Assembly: GCA_030737875.1 (NCBI GenBank)
Contig: CM060926.1
Location: 165,811,079 to 165,875,078 of the forward strand
DNA from: Allium sativum
Lineage: Eukaryota; Streptophyta; Magnoliopsida; Asparagales; Amaryllidaceae
DNA: 64,000 nucleotides
Reading direction: 5' to 3'
Shown one piece after another: positions 22,901-33,778 of the stretch. A program made the position numbers and the translations under genes. The notes beneath the pieces are model-generated. The model had not been told where the DNA came from and searched no databases. It saw only the letters and a list, made by a program, of their open reading frames with translations. Within the stretch, counting starts at the first letter, position 1, and every line of letters starts with the position of its first letter.

Positions 22901-25411
22901 TTATAACTGAGTTATGAATATGGAACAAAATAATTAACGAGTTTGATGAATCTGAATTGTTAAGATAGTTTTGGATAACGGGTTCAACTTATTGGAAATG
23001 GAGTTGAAATTATTTTATAAACGAAGATTAAACGTTTATATTTAATTAAAACGAACTCGCCACAGCGCGGTAGTTCGTAATTTGGCGTTTCAATGTTCAA
23101 TTGAGTATATAAAACTTAATATAAGTCGGAATTTGATAAAATAAGAAACGCTCGGACCTATTTAATGATAGATTTCTAATGGAAGAGAAAAATCTAAATT
23201 TCATCTTATAAATTTTGAGTTATGTCAAAATCAAATTTTCAGAAAAACAACGCCATAATCGTTTTAAACCATAACAGTTAATTAAATTAAATAAAAGGAT
23301 TTTGAGTGAATAAAAATTTGAATTCCAATAGTAAAATTCCAGATTTGAGTTACAAATTAAATATGAACTCAAGTAGAGTAAATGAAGTGATTTTTGATAT
23401 AAAAATCAGATTTTTGGATTGTGGTATAGTATTAACTAATTTGAAAAGAAATTAGTTAATGGGATTTCGAACCGAACTTAACCTTTGTTAAGTAACTCTG
23501 ATTTATGAATTCAAGTTTTTAATCAAATATGAAACTCATGTTAGAAATGAAATTCAACATGTGTGTAAGCGAATTAAATTATATTTGACTATGATATGTT
23601 CAAGTCGAAAGTGTATCAGACAAAAGAGCTAATTAGCGAATTAATTCGCAAATTGAGTTGAAAAGGGTTTAATTGATAAATAAATTGGGAATTAGCGTAT
23701 GCATCTTAAACATGTATGGAATGAGCAAAATGAAGATTATAATTTGAGTGCCCGACAAAAAGGTACATGCTTCAATTCCATATGAGATTTTATAAGCCTA
23801 TTAGGCATGCTTCTTGGCTTTTGATTTTCTTTTTGAATGGAAGGGCCTATAGAGGTGAGTTGGGGTTTGAGCTATTAACCTGTACAAAGGAGGTACTGGC
23901 GAATTTTTTTGGAAATATAAGGAGTTATAATATTTTTATGAAATTTGGATAACTAGAAATCGGTATATCAATATATATAATTCGATAAGGAATTTGGAAA
24001 GTAGTTTAATTAATATTAGAAAGGGCCAGTGATTGTTTGAAGGATGTTTGTTTTCCTTTGATAGTTAAATCACCGGCTATCAAAGATTATTGAACCATCG
24101 TTGTCAATACGGAGAGACCAGTTGGATTAAATGTCTGAAAACCACTCCGCATAGGTATTGCAAATTAGATTATGCTAACGATAATTGAAGACAAAGTGAA
24201 ATACAAGGACTGTTCTATTTTTCCAGACTCAGGACAACTTGTATGGACAAATATCTGACAGAGTATTCCAAACAGATCACATAAGATGGTCTTTTCAAGA
24301 TATTACGTCTGGTGGCAGAGGAATTTGTTTCTTTTAGCTTTTATACCAGTAATATTTTTGGGAAGATCAACCAGTGATTTAACGGGTTTGACGATGTGAC
24401 ATTCAAAGTGTACGATGACCAGATGTTCTAAAAAGATAGACGTAGCCTCAAGCCTCATAACCGGGAAATGACTAAAATCGGGCAGGCAGCATGGCTAGTT
24501 GAGTCATACCCAAGCAGGGTATATTTGTCACCGATTTAAAGAAAATTCAATTATTTGTTTTTCTTTTGATTCTGTATCTTACCGATTACGATTGGACGGT
24601 CGACAATCGTGGGTGATAATGTATTCGATACACTCAAGATAAATGAGTGGCCAGTCATGTTTGGCTGGGTTGCAAGATGTTCTTTCTGAACCCCAGTGTA
24701 TCCCCTCTAGAGTACACCGATCGGGAGGTGGTCCCATACCTTGTCATAGTCGGAATCCAATCTCCAATAAGTTCCCTATGGTTTTTGATTTTATACTATG
24801 TATATATAGCGTGAAATGAAATCGTTCTACTATTTGGTTATTTATTCGATTATACATTTTATAATATCATTTGTTTTTGATATCAAAAATGTTTTGGCTT
24901 ATAATAAGGTAAAACCCATCCATGTTTATGTGTGGGCTAGTCTACTATTATCCTTTTCTTTCAAAAGGATTTTCAAAGTTAAACAATATGGTTGGATTTA
25001 CTCACACCAGTCCCATGACTGACCCAGAGTTTATTTTGTTTGTTTTACCCTAAAATCTTGGGTGCCCAAATTTGTACAGGTAGTCAAGTGTTTCAGGCTT
25101 TTACAGATAAACTTGGAGGGGTTTGAAGTAGGCAGCTTCACCGTTAGATATTTTAAAGTTATTTTCCGTTGTATCAAATGTTGTATTGTACTCTGATGAT
25201 GGTATGCATATATGATACAAAGTTTTGCATTTCAAAGGTTATTTTATATAATATATTTTATTTGTTCCACTATGAGATTCTATTTTGTTGTTTCTGTTCT
25301 TCTTCTATCTTTTTCTACTTTAACCCTTAATGACTCGTATTTCTGTGCAATTTAAGTTGGACGCGTGTTGTTTAAGTCAACTCAAATAGTACGGATTTGC
25401 CGGCCGTTACA
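19989..25411 (+). repeat. Probable 5.4-kb LTR of a Tekay-like element
   Basis: The right end GGCCGTTACA is followed at once by an initiator-Met-tRNA-like primer site, which strongly marks an LTR end. The proposed left end TGGAACGTCA matches the inverted complement of the right end at 7 of 10 bases and is followed by AT-rich DNA. A ~175-bp diverged duplication lies at about 22037-22320 (AAATTTATTTTC and TATAAACGAT words). No real gene is visible in 5.4 kb. The right end is secure; the left end is uncertain and other insertions could be hidden inside. Confidence 0.6.
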
Positions 25412-25413
25412 TT

Positions 25414-25425
25414 TGGTATTAGAGC
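25414..25425 (+). other. Primer-binding site variant, initiator Met tRNA
   Basis: TGGTATTAGAGC differs by one base (C to T) from the TGGTATCAGAGC of the other elements and lies two bases after the LTR end. Confidence 0.75.
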
Positions 25426-25742
25426 TTAGGTTGAGAAAACACCTACGCTTTGGTGAGGGTTTATTCATTAGAGACAGGGTCAGTCGTACCCTAGAATGAG
25501 TTGAGTGTATATATATGAGAGGGCGTATATGTAAGTTGATATAAAATTGTTTTATATTGTGTTGGCTTGTCTGTTGAGTGGTTTATGAACTATGGTCGAA
25601 TCGTGGGACACCATGACATCGATAGGAGTTTCTAAACACTTAAACTGAGATTATAAATTTGAAATGGATATATATAATCAAATAGAAATTGTATATGAAT
25701 GAAGCTAATTAATTGAAATCCAAATTATTCAATATAGAAGAA

Positions 25743-27158
25743 ATGGCTGCGGCTCCTTATTCTGATCTGCAATCTTGTCCAAATTATTCTGGCGTTATCC
25801 CTTCGAATTTATCTCCTCCTTCAATTGATTTTAGGGGAGGATTTTCGAGATCTTACGCGGAAGTGACCCAGCTCTGTATTTGCTGCTAGTCGAATTTCTC
25901 CCTCGTTCAAGAGCTCCATTGGAAAGAATTTATCAAGAAATCGATTTTGCTTCAGATGTGGCGAATCGGGTCATTTAGTGAGAGATTGCAGAAATGTTGT
26001 TCGTTGCTTTAGATGTAGAGTTTTGGGGCATTAGAAGAACAGGTGTCCAGAGCTTTTTAAAGGCAAATCAGTCTTTGACTTAATGCGATTCAACTGTTTG
26101 AAGATATGCCAAAAAATAATTGCCATTTTGGATTTTTTCGCTTTGGATTATTCTAAGAAGGAGACCAATAGGGCGTATATATTTCTGTTGTTGGGATGGC
26201 ATTTGGAGGGAGTTTTCAATAGGTTATCATGGCGCAGTTGAATCTTGATGGCTCGAGCTTTGAAGTGTTTCCTCCTTTGCCGCGACCACTGGAGAGGAAG
26301 GAGCACGCCTTCTTTTTCTGTTTAAATCTCCTAAAATTGCGGCGGTTTTTTTTCTGATTCTTTCTTGTTAAACAAGAAAAAGGCTCTGCTGTTGTTGGAC
26401 GAAATTCTTCTACACTTTGATACAATTAATACCGCTGTTAATTGCAACCATAGTGTTACCGAGTTTCAGTGTTATCATTTGGGTGACAAGGCCTTTGTAT
26501 TGGAATCTGAAGGTCTTTCCAATGTTGTGAATGTGGAAGGGAGGACGAGTTTGGATGGAAGTCTGATTCAGTTTTTGTACTCGATGAAGGATCGGGTTTT
26601 CTTGAGGAAGACAAGAAGGGTCTGTCGGGGTGGTTTTTGAATGTTCAGCAGCTTGATTCTATGTTGCTTGATCCATCTGTTATGGTGTGTCTAGGCGTGT
26701 ATGATGACTCTTGTTATGATGTTGATTTAGGTGATAAGCTTTTGAGTAATCGTAAGGGTAAGGAAGTGATGACTGGGTGCGATTGGGTAGACATGCAGGC
26801 TTGTGCTTCTATCAGTCATTTAGAAGTTGCTTCTCTTAGTGATAAGAACTTTTCATGCAATGAAGACGGTCTGGACTGGTTTGTTGCTGATGGTATTGGT
26901 TTGAGTAACAGTTTTGAGTCATTGGGGAAGTTTGTTGATGATAAATATTCTTGTAAGTTGGGACTTTGCGGTGGTTCAGATGTTAATCAGGGTTTATCTG
27001 AGAAGGTTTCTTCTTTGAAGAGGAGGTTTTACAAGGTGGGTAGGTGCAAAGTCATGTTGGCTCTCTGTTTTCAGCGTGGTAGGGTAGTTACTGTTAATGG
27101 GTTGAAGTGCAAGGTCAGTTCAAGTTCTGTGGGGAGGCATGATAAGAATATGGATTAG
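25743..27158 (+). pseudogene. Decayed CCHC zinc-knuckle ORF, LINE ORF1-like or similar
   Basis: An ATG at 25743 (MAAAPYSDLQSCPNYSG) leads into SYAEVTQ and a stop. Another frame then gives one full knuckle CFRCGESGHLVRDC (25948-25989) and a second, incomplete one (CFRCRVLGH) broken by a stop. Farther on, ORFs at 26365-26640 and 26637-27158 have coding-like composition and are probably one frame with a shift near 26600. The ORF order resembles plant retroelement RNA-binding proteins that carry a SYAEV-like N-terminal motif and C-terminal CCHC knuckles, but the domain between them seems lost. The function of the acidic tail is unknown. It lies just inside the LTR/primer site at 19989-25425 and may be its cargo or a separate insertion. 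Confidence 0.5.
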
Positions 27159-27470
27159 ATTTCTGTGTTTTCGGGCTTGGGAGGAGATTTTGATAATATT
27201 CTTTGTGGCAGTGTTTTTGCTGGCAGGAGGGGAAGTTGTTTCTTCCTTAATGATTGCAGTAAAGACTGTTTAGCCAGAGGGGTATGTTGGGCAGTTTTTT
27301 GGGTTACGTCGTTGGTTCTAATAGCCGTGGGTGTGTTCTGGAGGTTGGTGCTTGTGTGGAGCTGTTAGCGTTGACTGATGGATGGTTATGTTTGGATGGG
27401 AGTGGTTTTATGTTTTTGTTAGACAAGATGGGAGGGACAACATGGTCAACCAGTCCATCCTTGATATGAG
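27159..27470 (+). other. Coding-like continuation, frame broken
   Basis: Translations switch frame but keep protein-like text: GLGGDFDNILCGSVFAGRRG, then GYVVGSNSRGCVLEVGACVE. It could be the end of the ORF before it. No family was recognised. Confidence 0.3.
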
Positions 27471-27479
27471 TATGGTTAG

Positions 27480-27710
27480 GATCGCACAACTTATTTGTAC
27501 TACTAATTTTTTCAATAGGTGCTTCTTTTTAACCTGCGGCATGCTAGACACCTTATTTTTCTTGACAGTTTCTTGCTCTACCCCCTCAGCTACATTGTTG
27601 CTAGCTTTCAAAACTTCAGTTGCATTCTTAGTAAACTTATCACAGGCATTTACCCCTTTCCTACTGGAAACCAAACACTGATCTGCAGATTGTGCAGAAA
27701 TCATGTAAAT
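27480..27710 (-). other. Unidentified coding-like segment
   Basis: The minus strand is open for 126 codons overall (27408-27788). The middle (SADQCLVSSRKGVNACDKF and VAEGVEQETVKKNKV) has a lysine/glutamate-rich, protein-like composition. It lies opposite in strand to the zinc-knuckle ORF and the same way as the ACX4-like exons. No homology was recognised; it may be a captured exon. Bases 27711-28357 show nothing else. Confidence 0.25.
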
Positions 27711-28357
27711 GCATATCTGTATGACATTTATATCTACGTGGACTTGCTTATATTTCTTATATAGATACACAAACCAGGGTGAGTACATTTAAATGATGAA
27801 TTTGAAATCAAACTGCAGAACACCTAGTTATACACCAGTAACTCCTAGGTCAAACAGTAGAAAATGACTCATGACAAGCATTCAGATGTTTATTCCTTTC
27901 TTCTATTCTAAGTGCAAAAGTATAGTCCCTACAAGATAATGTTTTCCTCCATACTTGTCATTAAGAATCCTATCGGTGAATACCCACACAACATGTGTAT
28001 ACACAGTTTTTCTGTGTTTTACCAACAAGGAAAATAAAAGTTCTCCGTATTAAACCTTAGATCAACTTGGAATATATAATATAAATCTTAAGATGTTATT
28101 CAACATAACCTGCATGTTGGTATCTACAATTCCCACTCATCAGTAACTAAAGTGTTTCATATCAAGTGTTTCTATAACTATCTTGTTTTAATCATTTCTC
28201 AATCATAACCGTATATGGCATTCATTTAAAGAAGACTCAAATAAATGAATAATGAAGCAAAATATTCCAGGACTTTGATCTTAAACAATAGCTTAACCAT
28301 GTCCTAAATTTAATTGCTGAATGCGTAATGATAAATGTTATCAAAATAAACCCTAAC

Positions 28358-28625
28358 CTTTGCTACAAGAAAATCAGACAAGATTCCATTACCACCCATC
28401 AATTCTCTACCAAGAGCGATGGTCTTTCTTGCTCTCAAGGATATCCATGCCTAAAGAAATGAACATTGATCGCTAAGATCGATGGATTATGTTTAGTGAA
28501 AATTTAAAATACTAAATATATTTACCTTTCCCATGCTTCCATGACCAGGCTTCATTTTCCCTGATTCGTACTACTTGCAGAGACGCCAACCAATAAGAAG
28601 CATCGAAGTTGTCCAAGCATCGAAG
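28358..28625 (-). pseudogene. ACX4: Acyl-CoA oxidase 4-like exon fragments with intron
   Basis: Two exon relics lie on the minus strand. The first (28526 to about 28620) reads IGWRLCK, stop, YESGKMKPGHGSMGK. After a 75-bp GT-AG intron (28451-28525) comes a 31-codon exon (28358-28450) reading [21 protein letters not shown] and on through LSDFLVAK, then a GT donor. The text fits the C-terminal part of plant peroxisomal acyl-CoA oxidase 4, a flavoenzyme of short-chain fatty-acid beta-oxidation. The stop replaces a conserved L or H, and a small indel lies in the first exon. The last exon was not found downstream. Because the intron is kept, this is a DNA-level fragment, not a processed copy. No function is expected. 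Confidence 0.8.
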
Positions 28626-29040
28626 CGCTGCATCGAGCTGGTTGCATAAAAATCAAGTATTACACAAGACGATTGAAACCCAAGTACGACGATTTCTGTT
28701 TCAATGTACTTGGATTTACGCTTTTAGAACAGAAAACCTAATTATCCAAATCCAAATTAGAAGACAGATTGCACCATTAAGTTTCACGATTCCGAATTTG
28801 CAGATCATGATTTTTTATTTTTTTTCTTCAACCAAAATGGTGCCCTAGTTTATCAAACAAAAATAAAAGAAGTTCCATGGCAAAGAAAATCTCAGCGGGA
28901 AATAGAATAAGGGAAACGAAAAGAAAAGAAGTTCCGCGGCAACGAAAAACTTAGCGGGAATAGAATAAGGGAAACGCGAATTGATTAAGGTGGATCAAGG
29001 GTTGTGATTTTTTGTTTATGAGGGCATGGATTGATGAGGT

Positions 29041-29240
29041 GTACTTTTTAACTGCTGTAATGCAACACTTTGAACTGGTGTTGCACGTCACAACACTAAA
29101 ATTCCAACATCAACAGTGCATTCACATCTAATGCAACAACATATGAATATTGTTGTAGAAGATCAAAGAAACCATACCTTTCGCCACACTTTTCATGCAA
29201 TGCACACATATTAGTGTCGAATATGCCCACTTTTGTAGTG
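29041..29240 (-). mobile_element. Possible CACTA transposon terminus with subterminal repeats
   Basis: On the minus strand the end reads CACTACAAAAGTGGGC, like En/Spm-type CACTA termini. The ~200 bp inside contains several TGCAACA/TGTTGCA words in both orientations, as in transposase-binding subterminal repeats. A possible 3-bp target duplication (GTG) follows at 29241. No matching left end was found, so this may be a truncated transposon or chance. It would place the ACX4-like fragment inside the transposon. Confidence 0.4.
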
Positions 29241-30635
29241 GTGCCATAAGCTTGCAGTCAACCCCCTTTCCGGGGTTGAGTAGCATTAAGCTCATTATGA
29301 GAGGGTTGATTCATGTTGCCATCCTTCGAGGTATTAAGGGGGGAAGGCTTCGGGTTTCCACGAAGCCCTTCCTCCTTTACGAAGGTGTCATGAACAACTC
29401 TTTCATACGAAAGGTCAGTGTTAAATACCTGTTTCATCATAAATGACACAACATGATTATCAAATCATAAAATGTTCAAGTCTCGAACTTCTTCATTTAC
29501 AAATTGTAGAAGTATTACAAGAGTTGAAGAAATCCCCAATCTAATTTGGAAATTTGGTTTTGCTTCTTAGAGAAGAAGAAACCAAATTGAGGAATGAAGA
29601 ATTCAACCTCCAAAATGTAACCCTTGGGGTCTTATTTATAGAGAAATCGGGGCCTCTTCTTATGTTGGGCTTAATGGCCTGCAAATGCCTCTATCGGCCA
29701 CTTTTCTCCTTGGTCTTGGGTATTTAGCTTTCGGCTGCCTTTGCAGTGATGACTATAGCTTTCGGAGTGAGGGTCCCGGTTGTGGCTCCCAGGTGTGGAC
29801 TCTCAGTCATAAGTTTCTGGATGTAGGCTTCCGGTTTCCTCATGGATACTTAGAGGAGCTTTCCCTCATGGTGTATATAGATAACTGCCGGTTTGGAATC
29901 ATTGTCGGTGTATGTGCTAGGCTGATGAGTACGGATAGCCCGTATCCCCTTTTGGGTTTCATTTTACCTTCCCGGGAACTTTCAGATGGAGCCTAACCTT
30001 CCGGAGGATGGTTTCTGGTGCTTTGTTCATTGTTTAATAGAGTGACCTCTCGGTGCTTGAATATTTCGGGGCTAGTTCTGGATAACCCCTGGTTAATATT
30101 AGCTTGCCATCTTTAATGCCTTTACCTCCTGATGTATCAGTGTATAAGCAGGTTGGTACCGATAGTCCCTCTGCCTTTCTTAGTTTTGGTTAGTGGAACT
30201 CTTGACTCCCTATTTCTTAACTTCTAACTTGGATGACCCATTGTTATAAAATCACCCTGTTGGATACACCTTGTCGGGTATACCCTACCGGATAAACCCC
30301 GCCGGATAGACCCTGCAGGATAAAACCCTCCGGATAGACCCTGTTGGCATCTGTAACTTTTGAGCTTTCTCCGGTATTTGCCTTTTTCCTTCCAGGGGAT
30401 TCTTCTGTGCATGTGCTCACCCAATACCCCTTTACTTGTCAGTCTGTTTAGAGGTTAATTTAGGCAGTAATATTTGCCCCTAGTGAAGGGGCGTTTTCAA
30501 CTTTCCAAGTCAAACTTTTCTTTTTGGATTCTTTTTCATTCTATTTGTGAGTGATTTTTAATGTTGGATTACATAACGAAACTTCCAAGGTACTGTTCTT
30601 GGGCTAGTTCTTACTTGACTATTAAAGGTTGGAAG

Positions 30636-31085
30636 CCGATGACTGATATCTTTTTTCGATGGTAGCTTTAAATTAACCCTTACTACGGTAACTTAAAAAT
30701 TGAAGACCGGAAATCCCCTTCTGGTATTAGCAGAAGTCCCAAATTGACCCTTGTTTGGGTAATTAAAGATTAAAGACCAGAAATCGCCTTCCAGTATTAA
30801 TAGAAGTCCCAAACCGACCCTTGTTTGGGTAATTAAAGATTAAAGATCAGAAATCCCCTTTCGGTATTAATAGAAGTCCAGAACCAACCCTTATTCTGGT
30901 AGTTAAAGATTGAAGACCAAAAATCCCCTTCCGGTATTAATAGAATTCCCAAACCGACCCTTGTTTAGGTATTAAAGATTGAAGACCAGAAATTCCCTTC
31001 CATTATTAATAGAAGTCCCAAACCAACCTTTGTTTAGGTAATTAAAGATTAAAGACCAGAAATCCCCTTTTGGTATTAATGTTTT
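30636..31085. repeat. ~70-bp tandem repeat, six units
   Basis: The word GACCAGAAATCCCC recurs near 30703, 30775, 30845, 30914, 30983 and 31055, each time followed by GGTATTAATAGAAGTCCCAA. It lies in the 3' UTR of element B. Confidence 0.85.
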
Positions 31086-31249
31086 GGTATTCCCTTGGAT
31101 TTGATTTATGAAGTAGAGGTTGTACGTGCTTTTTTAGCCACTCTCTAGGCTTTCGATGTCAAAGCAAAGGATGTATGTGCTATGCTGGCCACTCTCTTGG
31201 CCTGTGCATTTGATGCGCTTGGCTAGCTTATCCACAAGCAGGGCCCAAG

Positions 31250-31760
31250 GATACCCGATCTCCCTCTAGAAGGCGCCTTATCCTGACCATCATAGGTGAT
31301 GATAAGTCCTTAGAAACTTAAACTGGGCCATCGTAGACATGGAATTAAGGCTTACTCTTTTGATGCTCTATACTGACCATCGTAGGTACTGATAGGGGCT
31401 TACACACCACCCCCTCCGAGGGTGCCCTATCCTGACCATCGTAGGCGATATAGGGGTATGCGTTCCCTTCTGCCGGTAGTGCAAAACATAAGCAGAAGTA
31501 GGACGTACTCTTCTGCGAGCAGAGGTAGGACGTGCTTAGTTCATGTCAGAGGCAGGGCGTACTCTTCTAGGAGCAGAGGCAGGGCGTGCTGATTTTAGAT
31601 GCACCGCCATGAATATTTCTAGTGTGAAAAGGAGACTTACGCTTTTGATACTTTAACCTAGTCCCCTATGACTTGGATATGGAGAAAGACTAACACACCA
31701 CCCTCCTCCGAGGGATGCCTTGCCCTGACCAATTTTGGTGATGAGAAGGGGTTTGATCCT
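31250..31760. repeat. Second degenerate repeat block in 3' UTR of element B
   Basis: CTGACCATCGTAGG-like words recur near 31274, 31374 and 31431, and GCAGAGGTAGGACGTGCT-like words near 31496, 31518, 31545 and 31575. Units are irregular, about 25-100 bp. Confidence 0.6.
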
Positions 31761-31857
31761 TTTATGGCTTGACCCCTTTTGGGTTTCTTCAAGCCTTTGA
31801 AATGGTTTCCATGCCCTTAGTTATGTGATCATTTTTTGGAGGAAAGCTTCTTTCTTC

Positions 31858-32957
31858 TTACTCTTTTATCATTGAGAAGTATGGTCTTAAGTGATCCGAG
31901 TTCCATTTTCTTGGAACGAGCTCACCATTGGGTCTGCATAATCGATATGTTCCGGGCATAACTTCTTGATGGACGATCAAGGGTCCTTCCCAATTTGGAC
32001 AAAGCGGGCCATCTGCTGGGTTCTTTGTGTTAGCCATTACTCTTCGTAAAACTAGTTCTCCTTTTGCGAAGGTTTTAGTCTTGACCTTTATGTTGTAGAA
32101 TTTCATAATTCTCTTTGATATTCAGCTGTTTTGATTGTAGCCTCATCTCTCAATCACTGTATTAGGTCTAGGGATTCCTTTCTTAACTCCTAATTGGGAT
32201 TACACGCATATGCTATCCTCCTATGCGATGGGATTTCGACCTCAACTTGAAGCATGGCTTCGCATACATATGTCAAGGAAAAAGGGGTGTGTCACGTTGC
32301 TGTTTTAGCAGAAGTTTTATATCCCCAAAGCACTAAGGGTAACTCTTTGGCCCAATTTCTTTTAGCTTGGTTTAGGCGGTAATCTACCATGGGAGTCACC
32401 ATTGGAGTTTCCCTCTTTGTTCCCTTTGGGCCCTCTTCTCAAGGCTTGGGATCTAGTTAGGACTAATAATTCTTTCCCTATTTCCGTTTCTTCATGCTCG
32501 ATACTAGGTATTTCTTCATAACCCATGGGAATTACTTGAGTTTCGGGGGGCCCCCGGGAACTGGCTAATTTGGCTAGTGAATTCGCTTGAGTATTCTCCC
32601 CATGGGGTATTTGATGAATTGAAAAATCCTCAAACCGAGCAAGCATCTTTAATATCCTCTTTACACATAGGGTTAGCCGTGCATACTTGGTTTGATAGGT
32701 TTGCTTTATTTGGTTTACCATTAGTTGTGAATCACTAATGATTTCTATTCGATGTACCTTCAACTGTAGTGCCAAATTCAAACTGGCCATCATTGACTTA
32801 TATTCGGCTACGTTGTTAGTTGTCAGGAATCTTGACTTCATAGCTTAGTGCAAGCGGTGTCCATCAGGGGTAATTGTAATGTAACCTGCTACTTCTCCTT
32901 GTTCGTTTGAAGCTCCATCTACAAAAAGTTGCCACTTGGCCTTTAAGTCATTCTCTT
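31858..32957 (-). pseudogene. pol: Tat-lineage RNase H and integrase remnant (element B)
   Basis: Reading down from 32957, KAKWQLFVDGASNEQGEVAG and, after an in-frame stop, TTNNVAEYKSMMASLNLALQ and SLAKLASSRG form an RNase H domain of the extra kind found in Tat/Ogre Ty3/gypsy elements. It passes at about 32400 into the distal integrase (NWAKELPLVLWGYKTSAK, TPFSLTYVCEA) with several stops, and ends in the integrase C-terminal domain (32106-31858: VLRRVMANTKNPADGPLCPN, WEGP, WNSDHLRPYF). The integrase zinc finger and most of the catalytic core are deleted. It cannot be functional. Its 5' side is cut by the LTR of element A at 32958. Confidence 0.88.
32953..32957. other. Candidate target site CTCTT at left edge of element A
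   Basis: These are the five bases before TGTTAGATC. The matching copy would lie beyond the window end, so the duplication cannot be confirmed here. Confidence 0.35.
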
Positions 32958-33625
32958 TGTTAGATCAAAATTTGGCTCTAACACTTAAATTGTTCTGATT
33001 CGTGGAGAATTATAACTGAAAAATGAGGAAAAAGCAGAGAATACACAAGGTTTATAGTGGTTCGGCGTTAACGAGCCTACATCCACTTTATATGCTTTTG
33101 ATTATACTTTGAATGCTAGTACAACCAATGATTTCTCTCAAACTCACTCTTACAATTATGATTTCTCTCAGTAATCTCGAAGTAAAACTGATAAGAAATA
33201 GTGGTATGACAGTAATGGTGGAATCAATACTCAATACTGCCAAAAGATCCTCAAAAATGCCAAGCTTTGGGCTATTTATAGCTGACTTCTGGTGACGGAT
33301 CGCGGCCATACGTGGCCCACATCCCGAAGATCTCGGATCGGTTCGTAGCTTGATGAAGAATTGGTCAATATGACAGTTGGTGACACGTGTCGCGAGATCC
33401 TGCATTCTCGGATCATGGTGGACTTGGTCTTGGTAATCATCCATCAGCCTAGGGGATCGGATCAGATCGAGCTAGCGATGGACGGATCGGATCGTAGTCA
33501 ATAGGGGGTGATCGCGAACCGAGGGGGGTATGGCGATCCGATCGGGTCTTCGAGGGTTAAAGGCGTGAAACTTCATATTTTCTTCTTATGTGTGAACCTT
33601 GGTGGCTTGGTCAAAAAGCTAGCCA
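32958..33625 (-). repeat. Probable 3' LTR of Tat element A
   Basis: TGTTAGATC at 32958 breaks the RNase H frame of element B and begins an inverted word (TGTTAGA with TCTAACA). Near that end is GTTTATAGTGGTTCGGC, then CCTACATCCACTT, a motif common near the ends of plant LTRs. A minus-strand TATA box (33273-33280) sits mid-element. The right end AGCCA at 33625 is followed by a purine tract on the minus strand. The left end is good; the right end is an inference from the tract. Confidence 0.55.
33273..33280 (-). promoter_or_regulatory. TATA box in LTR of element A
   Basis: The minus strand reads GCTATAAATAGCCC, a canonical plant TATA context, and faces away from the antisense-gene promoter at 33771. 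Confidence 0.55.
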
Positions 33626-33644
33626 ATATTTTGCCCCCTCGAAG
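33626..33644 (-). other. Candidate polypurine tract of element A
   Basis: The minus strand reads CTTCGAGGGGGCAAAATAT before TGGCTAGC. A similar GGGGCAAATATT lies at the proposed LTR edge of element B. Confidence 0.4.
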
Positions 33645-33770
33645 TATATTTTATCAGAGATGGAATATGCTTCGAAACCGCGGAAACATCTTTTCATAGG
33701 AGGATGCAAATCAATGGTTGCGTCTGCCTAAAATGTTGCGTCACTTTGGAAAGTCGCATTCCTTGATTGG

Positions 33771-33778
33771 TATAAATA
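33771..33778 (+). promoter_or_regulatory. TATA box of the antisense gene in element A
   Basis: TATAAATA in GGTATAAATATCGG on the plus strand. Downstream is leader-like DNA (pyrimidine-rich 33868-33912, AAACCCTAATTT near 34190) and, before the CDS, an intron-like stretch from about 34247 (AAG, then GTAGTCC) to an acceptor CTAAACAG ending at 35001. The TATA is seen; the transcript model is inferred. Confidence 0.45.

Larger units (their letters stand above)
29241..31857 (-). mobile_element. 3' UTR and probable LTR of Tat-lineage element B
   Basis: This stretch lies 3' of an integrase remnant on the minus strand. A TATA box (TATAAATA, 29633-29640) and a possible tract AGGGGCAAATATTAC (about 30464-30480) suggest a 3' LTR somewhere in 29241-30463; exact ends were not found. 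Between tract and integrase are two repeat arrays. No gene is recognised; small ORFs are chance. Confidence 0.5.
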
